This document shows, one piece after another, positions 23,608 through 37,594 of a stretch of DNA of 64,000 nt. Positions within the stretch are counted from its first letter, which is position 1, and each line of letters opens with the position of its first letter. The position numbers and the translations under genes are program-made. Source of the DNA: Dentipellis sp. KUC8613 (Eukaryota; Basidiomycota; Agaricomycetes; Russulales; Hericiaceae); NCBI GenBank assembly GCA_002286715.1, contig NSJX01000021.1, positions 69,905 through 133,904 of the forward strand. Reading direction: 5' to 3'. Under the pieces are notes generated by a model that ran no database searches, had not been told where the DNA came from, and saw only the letters and a program-made list of their open reading frames with translations.

Positions 23608-25780
23608 ATGTCTTTTTCGTTCGAATGGCCCCGCTTTTCCGACCAGTTCCACGCCGATGCCATAGAACTGCTCACCTCTGCGTTAAACAAGGGCCCCAAG
23701 CCCCCCGTCATTGCGGACAAAATCGAGGTTGTTGAGCTGGAGATGGGTACCCAGGTGCGTGGTCAGCCGACATTTCCCTAGCATGTCTCTGAACACTGTT
23801 ACAGCCGCCAGAACTCGAGATCCGTGACATCGGAGACCTTACCATGGATCAGTTCCGTGGTATATTTCGCCTCACGTATGCAGGCGATGCGCATCTTGTC
23901 TTGCGCACAAAAGTTCAGGTAGGTGCCCTTCACAATCGCCCCTCCGACCATTGCCGAGCCCTTTCCAGGCCAACCCGCTGAACCACAAGCAACATGATAT
24001 TGATCTCATGAGCGGCTCTCGTGGTATGCTTGCTGCGAAACAACCCCTCGTGGTCCCCATGCTTCTCCGTCTCTCGCACATCCGCCTAAACGCGTACGTC
24101 GTACTTGTGGTCTCGCGACAGAAGGGCATCACGCTTGTCTTCAAAACCGACCCACTTCAGAACGTTGATATCAATAGCACATTCGACTCGATTGCCGTCA
24201 TCCAGAAGTTCATTCAGCGCGAAATCGAGGGCCAGCTGCGCCAGATGTTCAGGGAGGACCTCCCCGGCATCATCCACCGCCTAAGCCAGCAATGGGTCAA
24301 GGCAACTGTCGAGACTCCGTATCTCAATAAGCGCCCCGCGCAGTCTCCGCCTTCTATCGCGCCATCTCGCTCGGTTGACCCAATGTCCATGTCGATGCCC
24401 ACCCTTCCGTCGTACGTTCCTCGCTTTCCGCAGCTTGGCCCTCGTCCGCCCCTCGCATACCCTCATCCAAGTCCCGGTCTCGCCCTCGCTCCTCCCGCGT
24501 ACCACCGTTCGCAGTCACCTTCGGTCGCGAGTACTAGGGGCACTCGCAGCGTGCGCTCACGTTCGCCTCCACCTCCTGCCCCCGACCCGCCAGACAGCGC
24601 ATTTCCCGATATCGAGAACTTCGATCCGACTTATGGCCTGCGCCCCGAAGGTCTTCCTACGAAGAGCGTCTTCAATGGGTTTGGTCGGCTCTTTGGGACG
24701 TCCGCAACACGGGGGCTCGCAGATCTCGCGGAGGAGCCTGGCGAAGAAGACGTGGACGAGGGAGCTTCTTACGACATGATCGAGTGGGAAGATACTGTAT
24801 TTGATCGTGCTACCCCCGCCCCGTCCGAGGTGGGTGATGACCGTGCCAGCGTCACCGAGTATGAGACCATTCCTGCGGTCGGCGGCGGGACCATCACGCG
24901 TCCGCGCGTCTTTCACTCTCAATCCCAAATACAATCACCCTCAGGCCTTCCTATGCGCCCATCACCTACTGCCTCAACGTCCCGTCTCTCCCTTTCTATC
25001 CCACAGACCCCCACTTTGCCTTTCTCCCACTCAGCATATTCTACCCCACTTTCCGCGCACCCTTACCCCCGCCGTGCCCAGTCTCTCTACAGCAATGCAT
25101 ACTTCCCAGCTTTCTCAGCTTTCCCACACTCCGCCTCCGCTGCTACCGCCATGGCTCACCCCTCCGCACGCTCGACACCTCCAACACCGCCGCTCTACCG
25201 ATCTCCCCGCCGCCGTGCCTCTTCGCCCGATAGCATGCACACACACCTCTCTGCCTCCGCATCCGCATCTGCATCTGTCTCAACCCCGCCTACAACCGAC
25301 CTCCCTGTACCCGTATCGCGCAAGCGTACTGCATCTGTCTCGTCTGTACTCGACCCTGAGGGCCCGACAGTTGTCCTCAACAACGCTGTCTCACAACTCG
25401 GGACGCTCTCACACTCGAACCACACGCTCTCGCCGTACACGCGCTCGCTCGAACACTTCACCGTCCGCACCGCCGCCCGCTCACGCTTCACACCGCCGGC
25501 GCCTGCCCCACGTCGCGCCACGCGCCGGCGAACGCACTTCCTCGGGAAGGGCAAGGGCAAGGCGCCAGAAGTCGTTCCGCCGGAAGAGGAGATCGACTTG
25601 CGGCCGGAGGTGGGGTCGGGCGCCGTGTCGCCCGCGCCGACGAGCGAGTTCGACGCGGGCGACATGGATCGCTATTTCCGGTCGCGGGACGAGTTCGAGC
25701 AGCACGCGCCGGCGGAGATGCAGATGTACCCTGCGCATCTGCGACTGCGGCATGTATCCTCGGCGCGGTCGCTGGCATAG
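23608..25780 (+). CDS. MDM34, ERMES complex subunit
   Basis: Mitochondrial outer-membrane subunit of the ERMES tether, which joins mitochondria to the ER and moves lipid between them. Three exons: '[20 protein letters not shown]' opens the protein, a hallmark of the Mdm34 start. Then '[20 protein letters not shown]' and '[20 protein letters not shown]', and after the second intron '[16 protein letters not shown]' onward, completing the SMP lipid-binding domain. '[20 protein letters not shown]', '[20 protein letters not shown]' and '[19 protein letters not shown]' are typical of the domain. The region after about residue 220 is long, low complexity and rich in Ser, Pro and Ala, as in other fungi. 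Introns near 23757 and 23920 are 45-55 nt and keep phase. Length is about 690 residues, longer than yeast Mdm34 because of the tail. Confidence 0.92.
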
Positions 25781-27011
25781 TATCAGTGGGGGACCGGGTA
25801 GGTGAGATATCTGGTATCTGAGGACCTGATATGGTGTGGCCTTGTATCATAGGATCTAGAGGAAGCTCAAGCATAGACTCGGCGCGGATGGACTGGCATT
25901 GCATTGTGGCCCGCGATTTGTGGCTCGTGAGCATAATTTACGTTTACGACTCCTGCTACGTATACGACGTCGACGGCTCGATATTCAGCAGATATATGTA
26001 GACTTTTATCACTTCTCGTTCGTCGTGCAATTTTTCTTCCTTGTTCGAGTATCTTAGCATTAGTGTACGAGACGAGGCGCCGCTCTGCTCCCCAACTCAG
26101 TTCGCATTCACATTCGCATTCGTATCTGCATTGCATTTATTTCTCGTATTTACAGATAGGTTGATAAAGTACTCCGTACATACCTCTCCACGTGCTGCGG
26201 CGTCGGAGGGGAATTCATAGCTCCCTTGCCACAGTGCTGCGCCGTAGTGGGCTTGGCTGCCGCTGCTCTACTGTCGCCGTATAGTGAGCCTCCTTCTCTC
26301 TCTCCCGAATGTCTAACTACTCTCCCAGATTTCGCAGATACAGTGCCCCAATTGGCAGCAGTGCGATTCACTTTAGTTGGCGGGTTCTCCAACGACTAAT
26401 CCTCACATCGCGCGGTGACCGAACGCTGATCCTACGCTGATCCTGACTCTGCGTTCCGACACGGACGTTCATCCCGATTTCTCTGCTCTGACGAGATCGT
26501 GTTAGGGGAGTTGTCAGAAGCAGATCGTAGCGCTAGTGTGATCTTCGTACTACGTCCCTTGGAGCGCAGCTGGTAGCGGGTGAGCCGTGAAAATTCACTG
26601 GTACAAGCACGATTACCTGACGGTATCTCGTTTGCTTATGACACTGCGCAGCCTGTGATCTGTTCAGAGCAATGGGTATACAGTCTGTGGTCGCCAGTCA
26701 CTGTGCACCGACGGACCAGACCACGCTGCGGGAACTGCGACATGCACAGTTGACCGGGATCTCCGGCGCTCAGCCTCCCTACGGGCGAACCTGTTTAAAA
26801 CACGCCTTACGCCGGATATCGCAGCCGCCACTGTGCGGCTAAGCAGCAGCGCGGATCCTGGTGTGCGGTGTGCGATAGCCATCGTGTTGTTTAGCTGAAT
26901 TGTATTTGCAACGTCCGCAGAGCACGATAGTATTAAAACCCCAGGTACGAGGATATGTCCTTCATTCACCCCTTCCTCCCTGTGTCCACGAACTGTATAA
27001 TCATCAGGCCA
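25781..27011. other. Intergenic, MDM34 3' end to GMC gene 2
   Basis: No gene is supported. A run of 'cgcattc/cacattc' repeats lies at about 26100-26130. The last few hundred bases should hold the GMC gene 2 promoter. Confidence 0.5.
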
Positions 27012-29772
27012 ATGCACCACCCTCTCAAGCCTTCGGTGGACGAAGAATATGACATTGTCATCGCAGGAGGTGCGCCTACGTCGACTCGAATATTCACTCC
27101 AGATAACGACGATGATTTATCGTTTGTAGGCGGAGCCGCAGGTTGCGTTTTAGCGGGCAGACTCGCAGCAGCCACTAGGTCGCTCAAGATCCTAGTTCTT
27201 GAAGCTGGCCCCGAAACCAAAGACAAGGTCATCCATACGCAGCCCGCGCGCTACCTGGCGCATCTCCACCCCGCCGCCACCACTGTCCGTTTCCACGCAG
27301 AGCCGCCAACGGAGGCGCTTGCGGGGCGTTCGCTTGCGGTCGCGACTGGACAGTGTCTCGGTGGCGGGTCGAGCGTGAACTGTAAGTTTGTCGTCGAAGT
27401 GGTTGGTATTCTGTCAGGACTAATGGCCTTGTGAATGTGACAGTCGCTGTGTACACCCGCGCGAGCGCATCGGACTACGACGCGTGGGAGACGACGTACA
27501 ACAACCCAGGTTGGGGTTCAAAAGACCTCATCCCTCTCTTGAAGAAGGTCAGTCTCTAGGCCCTGGGGCGATCTCATTTTGTGTGCTTAGTGGCTCTCAG
27601 GTGGAAACTTACCAAGTGATACCTAATGCGCTGAACCATGGATACGATGGGCCGCTGAAGGTATCCTTCGGTGGCTGCTTTACTAACGTCGGAAGGCAAT
27701 TCCTCGAGGTCGCTCCTCGATTTGACCGATCGCGCCCGGCAGGCAGCGATACCAATGATCTCGTAACGCTGAATGCCTGGACGGTACGTCCTCCATGTCA
27801 GTCATTTCATTCCTTTGCTCACGTATCTATCGACATGAAAAGCGGTATGCAAAGTGAGCTTCGCTGATGGTCGGAATGTCGCGTGAGACATGACTGACTG
27901 CGCGGTCGCCCAGATGGATTGACAGTGAAAGTGGGAAGCGTTCGGACGTGCCACACCACTATATCTACAACCAGACAAACCCGAGCTTGCACGTCGTCAC
28001 CGGTGTGCACGTTCAACGTGTCTTCATCGAGTGCGTAGATCACACTCAACAACGTCACGACCCACTCACACGACGCTCTCTATAGGAACAAACGCGCGGT
28101 GGGAGTCGAATTCAAGTGGAACCGCTGCTTCGTGCCCGATGCGGACAGCGCAGTGCACATTGTGCGTGCCAAGCAGCTGGTCGTAGTAGCTGCTGGTGCA
28201 TTTGGGTCACCAGGGATACTGGAGCGTTCCGGGGTTGGCAACAGGGATGTCTTGGAACCTCTTGGAATAAAGACTGAAGAACATCTCCCGGGTGTGGGCG
28301 AGAATTATCAAGGTATGTAGTCAATTTTTGCAAATGAGAACTGGCATAACTTCTGTCACTGCAGATCACGATATAATGTTTCCCGTTTATAAGGCGGCAC
28401 CTGAGGCTGAAACCCTAGATGCGATTGTCAAAAACGATCCAGATGTCATCGCTAGTGAGTAGTAGGACTGTCTGTCGGATTTTGGCGGGAGTTGACTGGG
28501 ATGAAACAGAGTTGTCTAAACAGTGGCACAAAGATGGATCTGGTCTTCTGGCATCCAAGTAAGTCTCTACACGTCCATGTCTTTGTCCTGCTCTTTCTCG
28601 CGGGGTAACGGGACCGTATGGTTTAGTGGAGCAGATACCGCAGTGAAGATCCGACCCTCGGAACAAGAACTGCGGGAGATTGGACCCGAATTCCGGAAAG
28701 TCTGGGACAAAGACTATGCCCACCTGCCAGACAAGCCAGTGCTGTTATTTGGGGCGATGTCGCTGTAAGTGGAATTTTGACTCCAAAGGCGGCGAGTGAT
28801 AAGGCTCACCGAGATTACAGATTTACGGGCGATGCTAGCAACGCGCCGGCCAGGAAGTACTTCTCCAACGCTCTCTATAACGTACGATGGCTTCTCTATG
28901 AGCAGATGCAAGGATCGGTGAACACCCATTGATCTCTTTATAGCTCCACGCGGTTGGAAGAGGGCACGTACACATCACCGACGCACACGACGCGACCGCA
29001 CCACTTGACTTCAAATCTGGATTTCTCGAAAGGTGGCCACAGCGTCTTGCTCCATCTTCTCTATGGCGTTGACCTTACTGCAACCCAGCATGGCGGATGT
29101 CGAGCCTCTGGTGTGGGTATACAAGTACGCGCGGGAGATCTCTCGGAGAGTGTCCCTCTTCCGCGGCGAATATGCCCCGATGCATCCAAAATTTCCGCCT
29201 GGCAGCCAGGCAGCGGTGATTGAGGATGGGATGCCTACTCCACTCAATGCGCCGAGGCTCGTATACACAGCGGAAGATGACAAGGCGATTGAGTTGTTTG
29301 TGAGGAAGAACAGTAAGTCAACTTCTACCAAGCTGGATTGCACGAGAACTGATCGTGATCTGCAGTCGGCTCTTCATGGCATTCAGTACGTCTCTTATAA
29401 CTGCGGCACATACGATGACGCTCACTGTCAACATTTGTGACCGGCAGAACGGCACCTGTGCAATGAAGGCGCGCGAGGACGGCGGTGTTGTCGACTCAAA
29501 GCTGAATGTACACGGTGTTCAAGGTCTCAAAGTCGCTGGTATGCTTTTTGAGACTTTCCAGAGTCGACCTTATACTCACCATCCTGCTCTTGCAACCACA
29601 GACGTGTCGATCTGTCCGAGCAACATTGGGGCCGTGAGTCTCATATCCCCTAGCAACTTGAATGCATAGTGTCTGACCTCGTCGAATGCAGAATACCTAC
29701 TCTACGGCCGTAACTATCGGCGAGAAGGCTGCGTTGATCATTGCGGAAGAACTGGGGTTTGACCTTGCGTGA
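27012..29772 (+). CDS. GMC oxidoreductase, alcohol-oxidase-like, gene 2
   Basis: Paralog of 19441-22199 in opposite orientation. It starts 'MHHPLKPSVDEEYDIVIAGG', with the same intron inside the FAD motif, then 'GAAGCVLAGRLAAATRSLKI', 'GQCLGGGSSVN', 'ETTYNNPGWGSKDLIPLLKK', '[20 protein letters not shown]', 'LPGVGENYQ' and 'FRGEYAPMHPKFPPGSQAAV'. A short exon reads 'IGSSWHS', so the catalytic histidine is kept, followed by '[20 protein letters not shown]'. The end is 'TVGEKAALIIAEELG'-like with final DLA. Exon joins checked near 27383, 28314, 28886, 29032, 29308 and 29386 all keep frame, so the gene looks intact. U1 copy B lies 275 bp downstream on the same strand. Confidence 0.87.
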
Positions 29773-29968
29773 GCTGCTGGATATGCGTCGTCTACGTTAG
29801 CAGGCCTGGTACATACCGATGACATTGACCTCTAGTGAATAAGGATAAATATTGCCTGAAATTTCGGATGAACGCTCCCAGACACAGTGTTGTGGGCTGA
29901 CGAGAACCTGCGTTGATCCTGACACGGACGATGTCGACCCGGACAAGGCAGCGCTGCGACCACGACAC

Positions 29969-30020
29969 CCGCCGAGCGCCGTCGCGCGCCCTGGTCCGTG
30001 CGCACGCCATCAACTATAAA
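29969..30020 (+). promoter_or_regulatory. U1 copy B promoter
   Basis: The conserved GC-rich block with 'GGTCCGTGCGCACGCCATCAAC' is followed by TATAAA at 30015-30020, 33 nt before the RNA start. It is nearly identical to the block upstream of copy C. Confidence 0.65.
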
Positions 30021-30047
30021 GCCTCGCCGCGCGCACCGCAAAACCTC

Positions 30048-30220
30048 ATACTTACCTTGATGGCATAGGCCCCTTCACATACCTGGGCGTATGGGCCGTG
30101 GGGGCCTCTCATAGCACGGCGACCTTGTCCTCAGGGGGAACCCGCGGTTTGTATGGGCTTCGGCTCATGCACCGTCGGAATATTTTCCTGTCCCGCTTCG
30201 GCCCTCGGGCTGGGCGGGCC
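30048..30220 (+). ncRNA. U1 snRNA, copy B
   Basis: The 5' end is ATACTTACCTTGATGG. It has the same order of elements as copy A: core stems, UUCG-capped hairpin, 'CCGTC' closing strand, 'GGAATATTTTCC' Sm-like site and 3' hairpin, then eight T. Length is 173 nt. The first stem-loop carries 'CATACCTGGGCGTATG' and the second has 'CCTCAGGGGGAACCCGCGG'. Both are shared with copy D and differ from copies A and C. The 3' flank holds 'gctaaccctaacc'. Confidence 0.78.
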
Positions 30221-30826
30221 TTTTTTTTATGCCACTTTAGGGTGCTAACCCTAACCTAATATAGTCGAATAATTTTCTTCGGGCCGTTTGGGGTGAATTG
30301 GATAATATCTGCTCTTGAACTTGCACATTTGCGGAAGTTGTTGTTTTGCGATGATTACGGCGTTAGTGAGTTTCTCTTCCTTCTCATGGCCAAAGGCTGC
30401 GACACTTTTATCGCTCTTTAGCTGGATCAGATTGTCTCAGGCTTTGTTATTCGCTTCTTTGCCGTGACCATGACGTCCCTGCGGCAGAAGGACACGCTAG
30501 CTCCTTGCATCATGAAACACGGCGCCCACTGCCCGTAGCACTGGTTTCCATTGCGGACCGTCGATTCGAGAGAAATACACCAGTCAGCACGGTGAACAAT
30601 CTCCATCTTGCGACGGGTGGATCTCTGGATGAAGCGTTCTGCATCTCGAGACGCGTTTCAACGGCGACTTGCAAGGTGATTGCGTCGAACCTGTCAATGC
30701 CGTAAGAGACTTTCATTGGCTGCTTCTCGGAACTTATATGGTATGATCGTACTTTAAAAGCCCCTAGCTTGAAGGCATGTCCTCATTCGATTTCCCCTCC
30801 ATCTCCGCCGTATACTCATCTAGCCA
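30221..30826. other. Spacer between U1 copy B and GMC gene 3
   Basis: Starts with the conserved U1 3' flank ('tttagggtgctaaccctaacc'). The remainder holds no gene I can support; the last 100 bp should be the GMC gene 3 promoter. Confidence 0.5.
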
Positions 30827-33575
<2,749 letters not shown>

Positions 33576-33704
33576 TTGTGTTTGAATATTTTGTACCGTC
33601 ATATAAATGGTGACCAGACACGACAATCGCGCTTCAGGTACTCCTCTGAGCAAGTGAGCGATGCATCCGACATTTATTGCAAACAAAGTCTTCGCTTGAC
33701 ACAC

Positions 33705-33756
33705 CCGCCGGGCGCCGTCGCGCGCCCTGGTCCGTGCGCACGCCATCAACTATAAA
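33705..33756 (+). promoter_or_regulatory. U1 copy C promoter
   Basis: Same conserved block as copy B, with TATAAA at 33751-33756, 33 nt before the RNA start. Confidence 0.65.
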
Positions 33757-33783
33757 GCATCGCCGCGCGCACCCAAACACCTC

Positions 33784-33958
33784 ATACTTACCTTGATGGC
33801 ATAGGCCCCTTCACATACCAGGGTCTCTGGGCCTTGGGAACTCTCCATAGCACGGCGACCTTGTCCATTCAGAGGGTGTCCTTGGTTTGTATGGGCTCCG
33901 GCTCATGCACCGTCGGAATATTTTCCTGTCCCGCTTCGGCCCTCGGGCTGGGCGGGCC
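33784..33958 (+). ncRNA. U1 snRNA, copy C
   Basis: Read from ATACTTACCTTGATGG to the 3' hairpin ending 'GGGCGGGCC', 175 nt. It is nearly identical to copy A, including 'ACCAGGGTCTCTGGG' in the first stem-loop and 'CCATTCAGAGGGTGTCC' in the second. One tetraloop change (TCCG for TTCG) is seen in the third hairpin. The 'GGAATATTTTCC' Sm-like site is kept. A T run and 'gctaaccctaacc' follow. Confidence 0.78.
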
Positions 33959-34167
33959 TTTTTTTCATGCCATTTCGGGGTGCTAACCCTAACCTCAATT
34001 GCTCTTCACGGCACACGCCGATCGGATATGAAGCAGTAATTTATTTGAATATGAAATTTGAGCAATTTCTCGACTCGGAGGAGGCAATCATAGTGACTCG
34101 CATTTGCTCTCGAAACACCACCTAGATCTGCACCGTACTGGCGTCGGTCATTCGTCGACTGGTAAGT

Positions 34168-35694
34168 ATGGCCACGGACACAGCAAAGCAGCACGTTGCG
34201 CCGAAGGGGCTCCTCATGAAGGCGGACGCGATCGCGGGGCCGTTCCTCGAGGAGGTGCAGGGCGCGCTCGCGAGCGCGGTGCGCAAGCCCCGCCTGGTGG
34301 GCATCCTTTCGACATCGTCTGCGCCGAGCCGCTCGTATGCGGAGTTCACGCGCAAGCAGTGTGTTGCGCTTGGGGTGGACTTTGTGCTGCGCGATGTCGG
34401 CGCGGCGCGCGGTGAGGGGCTTGCGGAGGGAGAGGGGGTGGAGGAGGCAATTATTGAAGCGAATGGCGATGATAGCGTGGATGGGATTATGGTGCGTCTC
34501 TTTCATTTGTTGAATGCATGGTCGTGCTGAAATTGCTTGGGGTCTACAGGTGTACTACCCTATTTTCGGACCGCAGCAGGTCTGCATGGTTTGATTTGCG
34601 ACGCTGCGTCAAAATTCTAATTGTCGTCTATATCTGCAGGATCATTACTTGCAGCAGGTATGTGTATCCTCGTGCACCCATTTTTTGAAGTTGACGACCC
34701 CTCCACAGGTCGTCTCTCCCTACAAAGATGTCGAAGGCCTCAACTTCAAATTTCATTATAACCTCTACCACAAGTAGCGCCCTCCCCCTCTTCCCCTACC
34801 GCACGCTAACCCCGCACAGCATCCGCTACCTCGACCCGCGCTCACTGCTCTCCTCCGCGCCGCTCGTCGAGCCGCCCGCGCCGACGACGGAGGACGTCCC
34901 GCCGCCGGGCACGGTCAAGTCGATCCTGCCGTGCACGCCGCTCGCGATCGTGAAGTGCCTCGAGCGCGTCGGCGTGTACAACGCGCTGCTCCCGTACGGC
35001 GACCGCGCGTACGGCCGCACGGTGACCGTCATCAACCGCTCCGAGGTCGTCGGCCGCCCGCTCGGCGCGCTGCTCGCGAACGACGGCGCACGCGTGTTCT
35101 CTGTGGACATCGACTCGATCCAGGTGCGTGTGTGCCCGTGGCCATTTCCCCTTCCCCTTCCACTTCCACTTCCACTGTTCCGCGCCCTCGGTGCCTGGCG
35201 AAGCTGATCGCGCGGTGGGGTGCAGGAGTACACGAAGCGCCCGTCGGACGGCACCGCGGAGCGCAAGTACCACCCGCGGCACGTCGTGCGCCCGTGCGCG
35301 CGCACGCTCGAGGAGTGCCTCGCGCAGTCGGACGTCGTCGTGTCCGCGGTGCCGAGCGCGGCGTACAAGGTGCGCACGGCGGCGCTCAGGGACGGCTGTG
35401 TGTGCGTGAACGTGTCGTCGGATAAGAACTTCGAGGCGGATGTGAGGGAGAAGGTGCGTTTGTTTCTTTTGGATGGATGGAGGGGAGTGGGTGCTGATGG
35501 TGTGGTTTTGGGTGGTAGGCGTCGATTTACATCCCGGCGGTGGGGAAGATCACGATTTTGATGCTGCTACGGAACTTGTACGTTGTATCTAGTCTTCTTG
35601 CGCCCCCGCTTCCCTTACCTTTTGCTGCAGGCTCCGCCTCGGACAGTACCAAGAGGTCCTCGCCTCCGTCCCAGCCCCAGCGCCGGCTTCATAG
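34168..35694 (+). CDS. NAD-dependent methylenetetrahydrofolate dehydrogenase
   Basis: Cytosolic enzyme of one-carbon metabolism that oxidises 5,10-methylene-THF to methenyl-THF with NAD+. Eight exons give about 360 residues. 'RKPRLVGILSTSSAPSRSYA' and 'EFTRKQCVALGVDFVLRDV' are the N-terminal substrate domain. Two very small exons read 'VYYPIFGPQQ' and 'DHYLQQ', followed by 'VVSPYKDVEGLNFKFHYNLY'. Then comes 'SILPCTPLAIVKCLERVGVY', and the dinucleotide domain with 'VTVINRSEVVGRPLGALLAN', 'SDVVVSAVPSA' and 'GCVCVNVSSDKNF'. The last exons give 'YIPAVGKITILMLLRNLLRL'. The Mtd1 type is favoured over the trifunctional C1-THF synthase because the protein stands alone, without a formate ligase domain. 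Intron 5 holds a TTCCMC repeat. Confidence 0.92.
35147..35176 (+). repeat. 6-bp pyrimidine repeat in MTD1 intron
   Basis: Five TTCCMC units (two TTCCCC, three TTCCAC) in the intron after exon 5 of MTD1. Confidence 0.85.
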
Positions 35695-36365
35695 CGCTCC
35701 GACAGCGGATGCAGACCTTCGAGCGATCAGTTGCTCAACCAAAAATAGATGTATAGAGCGAGGCGTACAAAAGGAAGAAGGCAACGGCGCACCAGGCCTC
35801 GGGTGCTTGTGTTGTAGACTAGTGTTGCAATACTCACAATTGTTGGATGTTAGAGATGAATGGAGCAGCGATCGATGGAGCTACAAGAGTCAGCTGACAT
35901 GCAAGACATCTGGAACTCTTGCTGGTTGAGTGTGCAGTTTTCTGTTGCTACGCCTGCTGTCTCCCTACCTTACGTCACAGATTGAATGGAGGGCGACGAC
36001 CCGTTCGTTGCAAAGAGGTGCGTCACGACGAATCGCAGTGTCGCCGACGCCTGCAGCGTATCGGCTAAACCCGACCCATTGGAGCACACACTTTCTCGAC
36101 GACACGACGGTCCTGATGGCCATGCAATATAAGTACTCCAAATCTCCTGCGATGAAAGCGGGGGTGAGGTGATAATATTAGACCACTAAAGTAATACTTC
36201 TTCCATGTATATCATATCTCCTCTCGACACTACCTACTTGCGCACGCCCAAACCCACACCCACACCCGCACCGATATCCGTCCGCAGCGGGTCAGCCAGC
36301 ATCCCCGTCTATCGTGGGCCGTGGCTCGGGGACTCGAGCCGTGCGAAGCGGCGAGCGAGCGGGGA
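35695..36365. other. Convergent intergenic region, MTD1 / ORM
   Basis: 3' ends of two genes face each other. No coding sequence or RNA is supported. A Pro/Thr-rich frame near 36210-36290 ('cccacacccacacccgc') is simple sequence. Confidence 0.55.
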
Positions 36366-37321
36366 TCATCGGAACTGCGCCTCGGTGACGGTGATGGTGG
36401 GCGGGGTCGGGATGCCCTCGGGCGGCGTGCTCGTGCCGGAGATGGAGAAGTGCGGTGTCGTGGGCGTCGCGACGCCGGAGGGGTCCTCGGGGAGGAAGCG
36501 CACGCGCTGGCGGTGGGCCTGCATAGTGGTCAGCGGGGCACTGCATCTCGGAGGAACCGAGGGCGTACCATGGGTAACTTGGGTATGAGCACGAAAATCA
36601 GCGCGGACAGGTTGATCGCGAACATCCACGGATCATAATTAGTGTAATGTGTTGACGCGAGGAATCTGGGTCGGCGAGATTCAGTGGTCAGGCCATTTCG
36701 TGGGGACTGCGAGATCGAGGACGTACAGGCCGACCGGGACCGAAAATAGCCATTTCTTGGAGGGCGTGTTCTGCGCGCCGCCGTCGATCTGTTCCCAGAG
36801 CGTCAGGTCGTCGTACGCGCCACCGTGCAGCTCGTTGTGGAAGGGGATGCCGGTGACCCAATGGAACATGAGGTAAGAAAGCTAGAATGCGTGCACAAGG
36901 TCTATTTAGACCGCTGTGGTGTCCGCAGCACGAAACGGAACGTACGGCAAGGTAGCACAGATTCACTGCGGTCCAGCTGATTTGCTGGGTCATACCGGGG
37001 ATGGTGTCAATGACCACCTTCCCGGCCGCGATGAGCACGACATGGATGAGCCACGCGCCTATTCATGAGCAACGCCAGCGCCTGCGCATGAGCACATCGT
37101 CATATACTGCGAAAGTCGTACGACCACGCACCCTTGCGGTTCACCCACTCCGCATTGATGTTGGCGTATGCAGACTGGTCGAGGACCTCCTCCTGCGAGC
37201 TGTCGACCGTCTCGACCTTGAGCAGAGAACCGCTACGCCCCCGCCGCGTATGGCTGCCGCCGTTCGACGTGTGGATCGACAGTGCGGGTAGTTTGATGTT
37301 GGGTGGACTCAGGCCGCTCAT
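36366..37321 (-). CDS. ORM family regulator of sphingolipid synthesis
   Basis: ER membrane protein of the ORMDL/Orm family, which holds serine palmitoyltransferase in check. About six exons. The N-terminus has a Ser-rich stretch 'HTSNGGSHTRRGRSGSLLKV', where yeast Orm proteins are regulated by phosphorylation. 'NINAEWVNRKGAWLIHVVLI' then opens the conserved domain. Membrane parts are 'VLIAAGKVVIDTIPGM' and 'WTAVNLCYLA'. The signature 'FHWVTGIPFHNELHGGAYDD' is followed by 'LTLWEQIDGGAQNTPSKKWL', then 'STHYTNYDPWMFAINLSALI' and 'FVLIPKLPM'. The last exon, 'AHRQRVRFLPEDPSGVATPT...', is a Pro/Thr-rich tail. It is divergently placed to the Virilizer-like gene, with 273 bp between start codons. Confidence 0.92.
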
Positions 37322-37594
37322 TTGCCTGCTGCGAGCTCTTCGCGAGGAATGTCAGAAGACGATGAGCCTGGAAGAGGAGACAGAAAGAAAGCAGAAGAAA
37401 GGAAAGGGAGAGGCGGACACTTGAAGACGAAGAGAGGCTGTGTTTGGGCCGCCGCTCCTTTTCCAAGTCCTACCCCGCTGACATAAGCCACCTAATTGTC
37501 CGTCTTGTCTTGAGTGTTCTCTCCAGTGTCCTTGTTTCTCCCCACCTTCTCCTCCTCCCCCTCCTCCTCCCTTGACTTTTCGCTAACAAGCCAT
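37322..37594. promoter_or_regulatory. Divergent promoter, ORM / Virilizer-like
   Basis: A 273-bp region between two divergent start codons. It holds a purine run on the ORM side ('ggaagaggagacagaaagaaagcag') and a matching pyrimidine run on the other side (about 37538-37575, 'ccttctcctcctccccctcc'). Such CT-rich tracts are common just before fungal start codons. No TATA box is evident. Confidence 0.6.

Noticed and set aside
24801..25805. 334-codon open frame on the plus strand
   Set aside because: A shifted frame inside the low-complexity tail of MDM34; rich in Ser, His, Pro and Arg with no domain.
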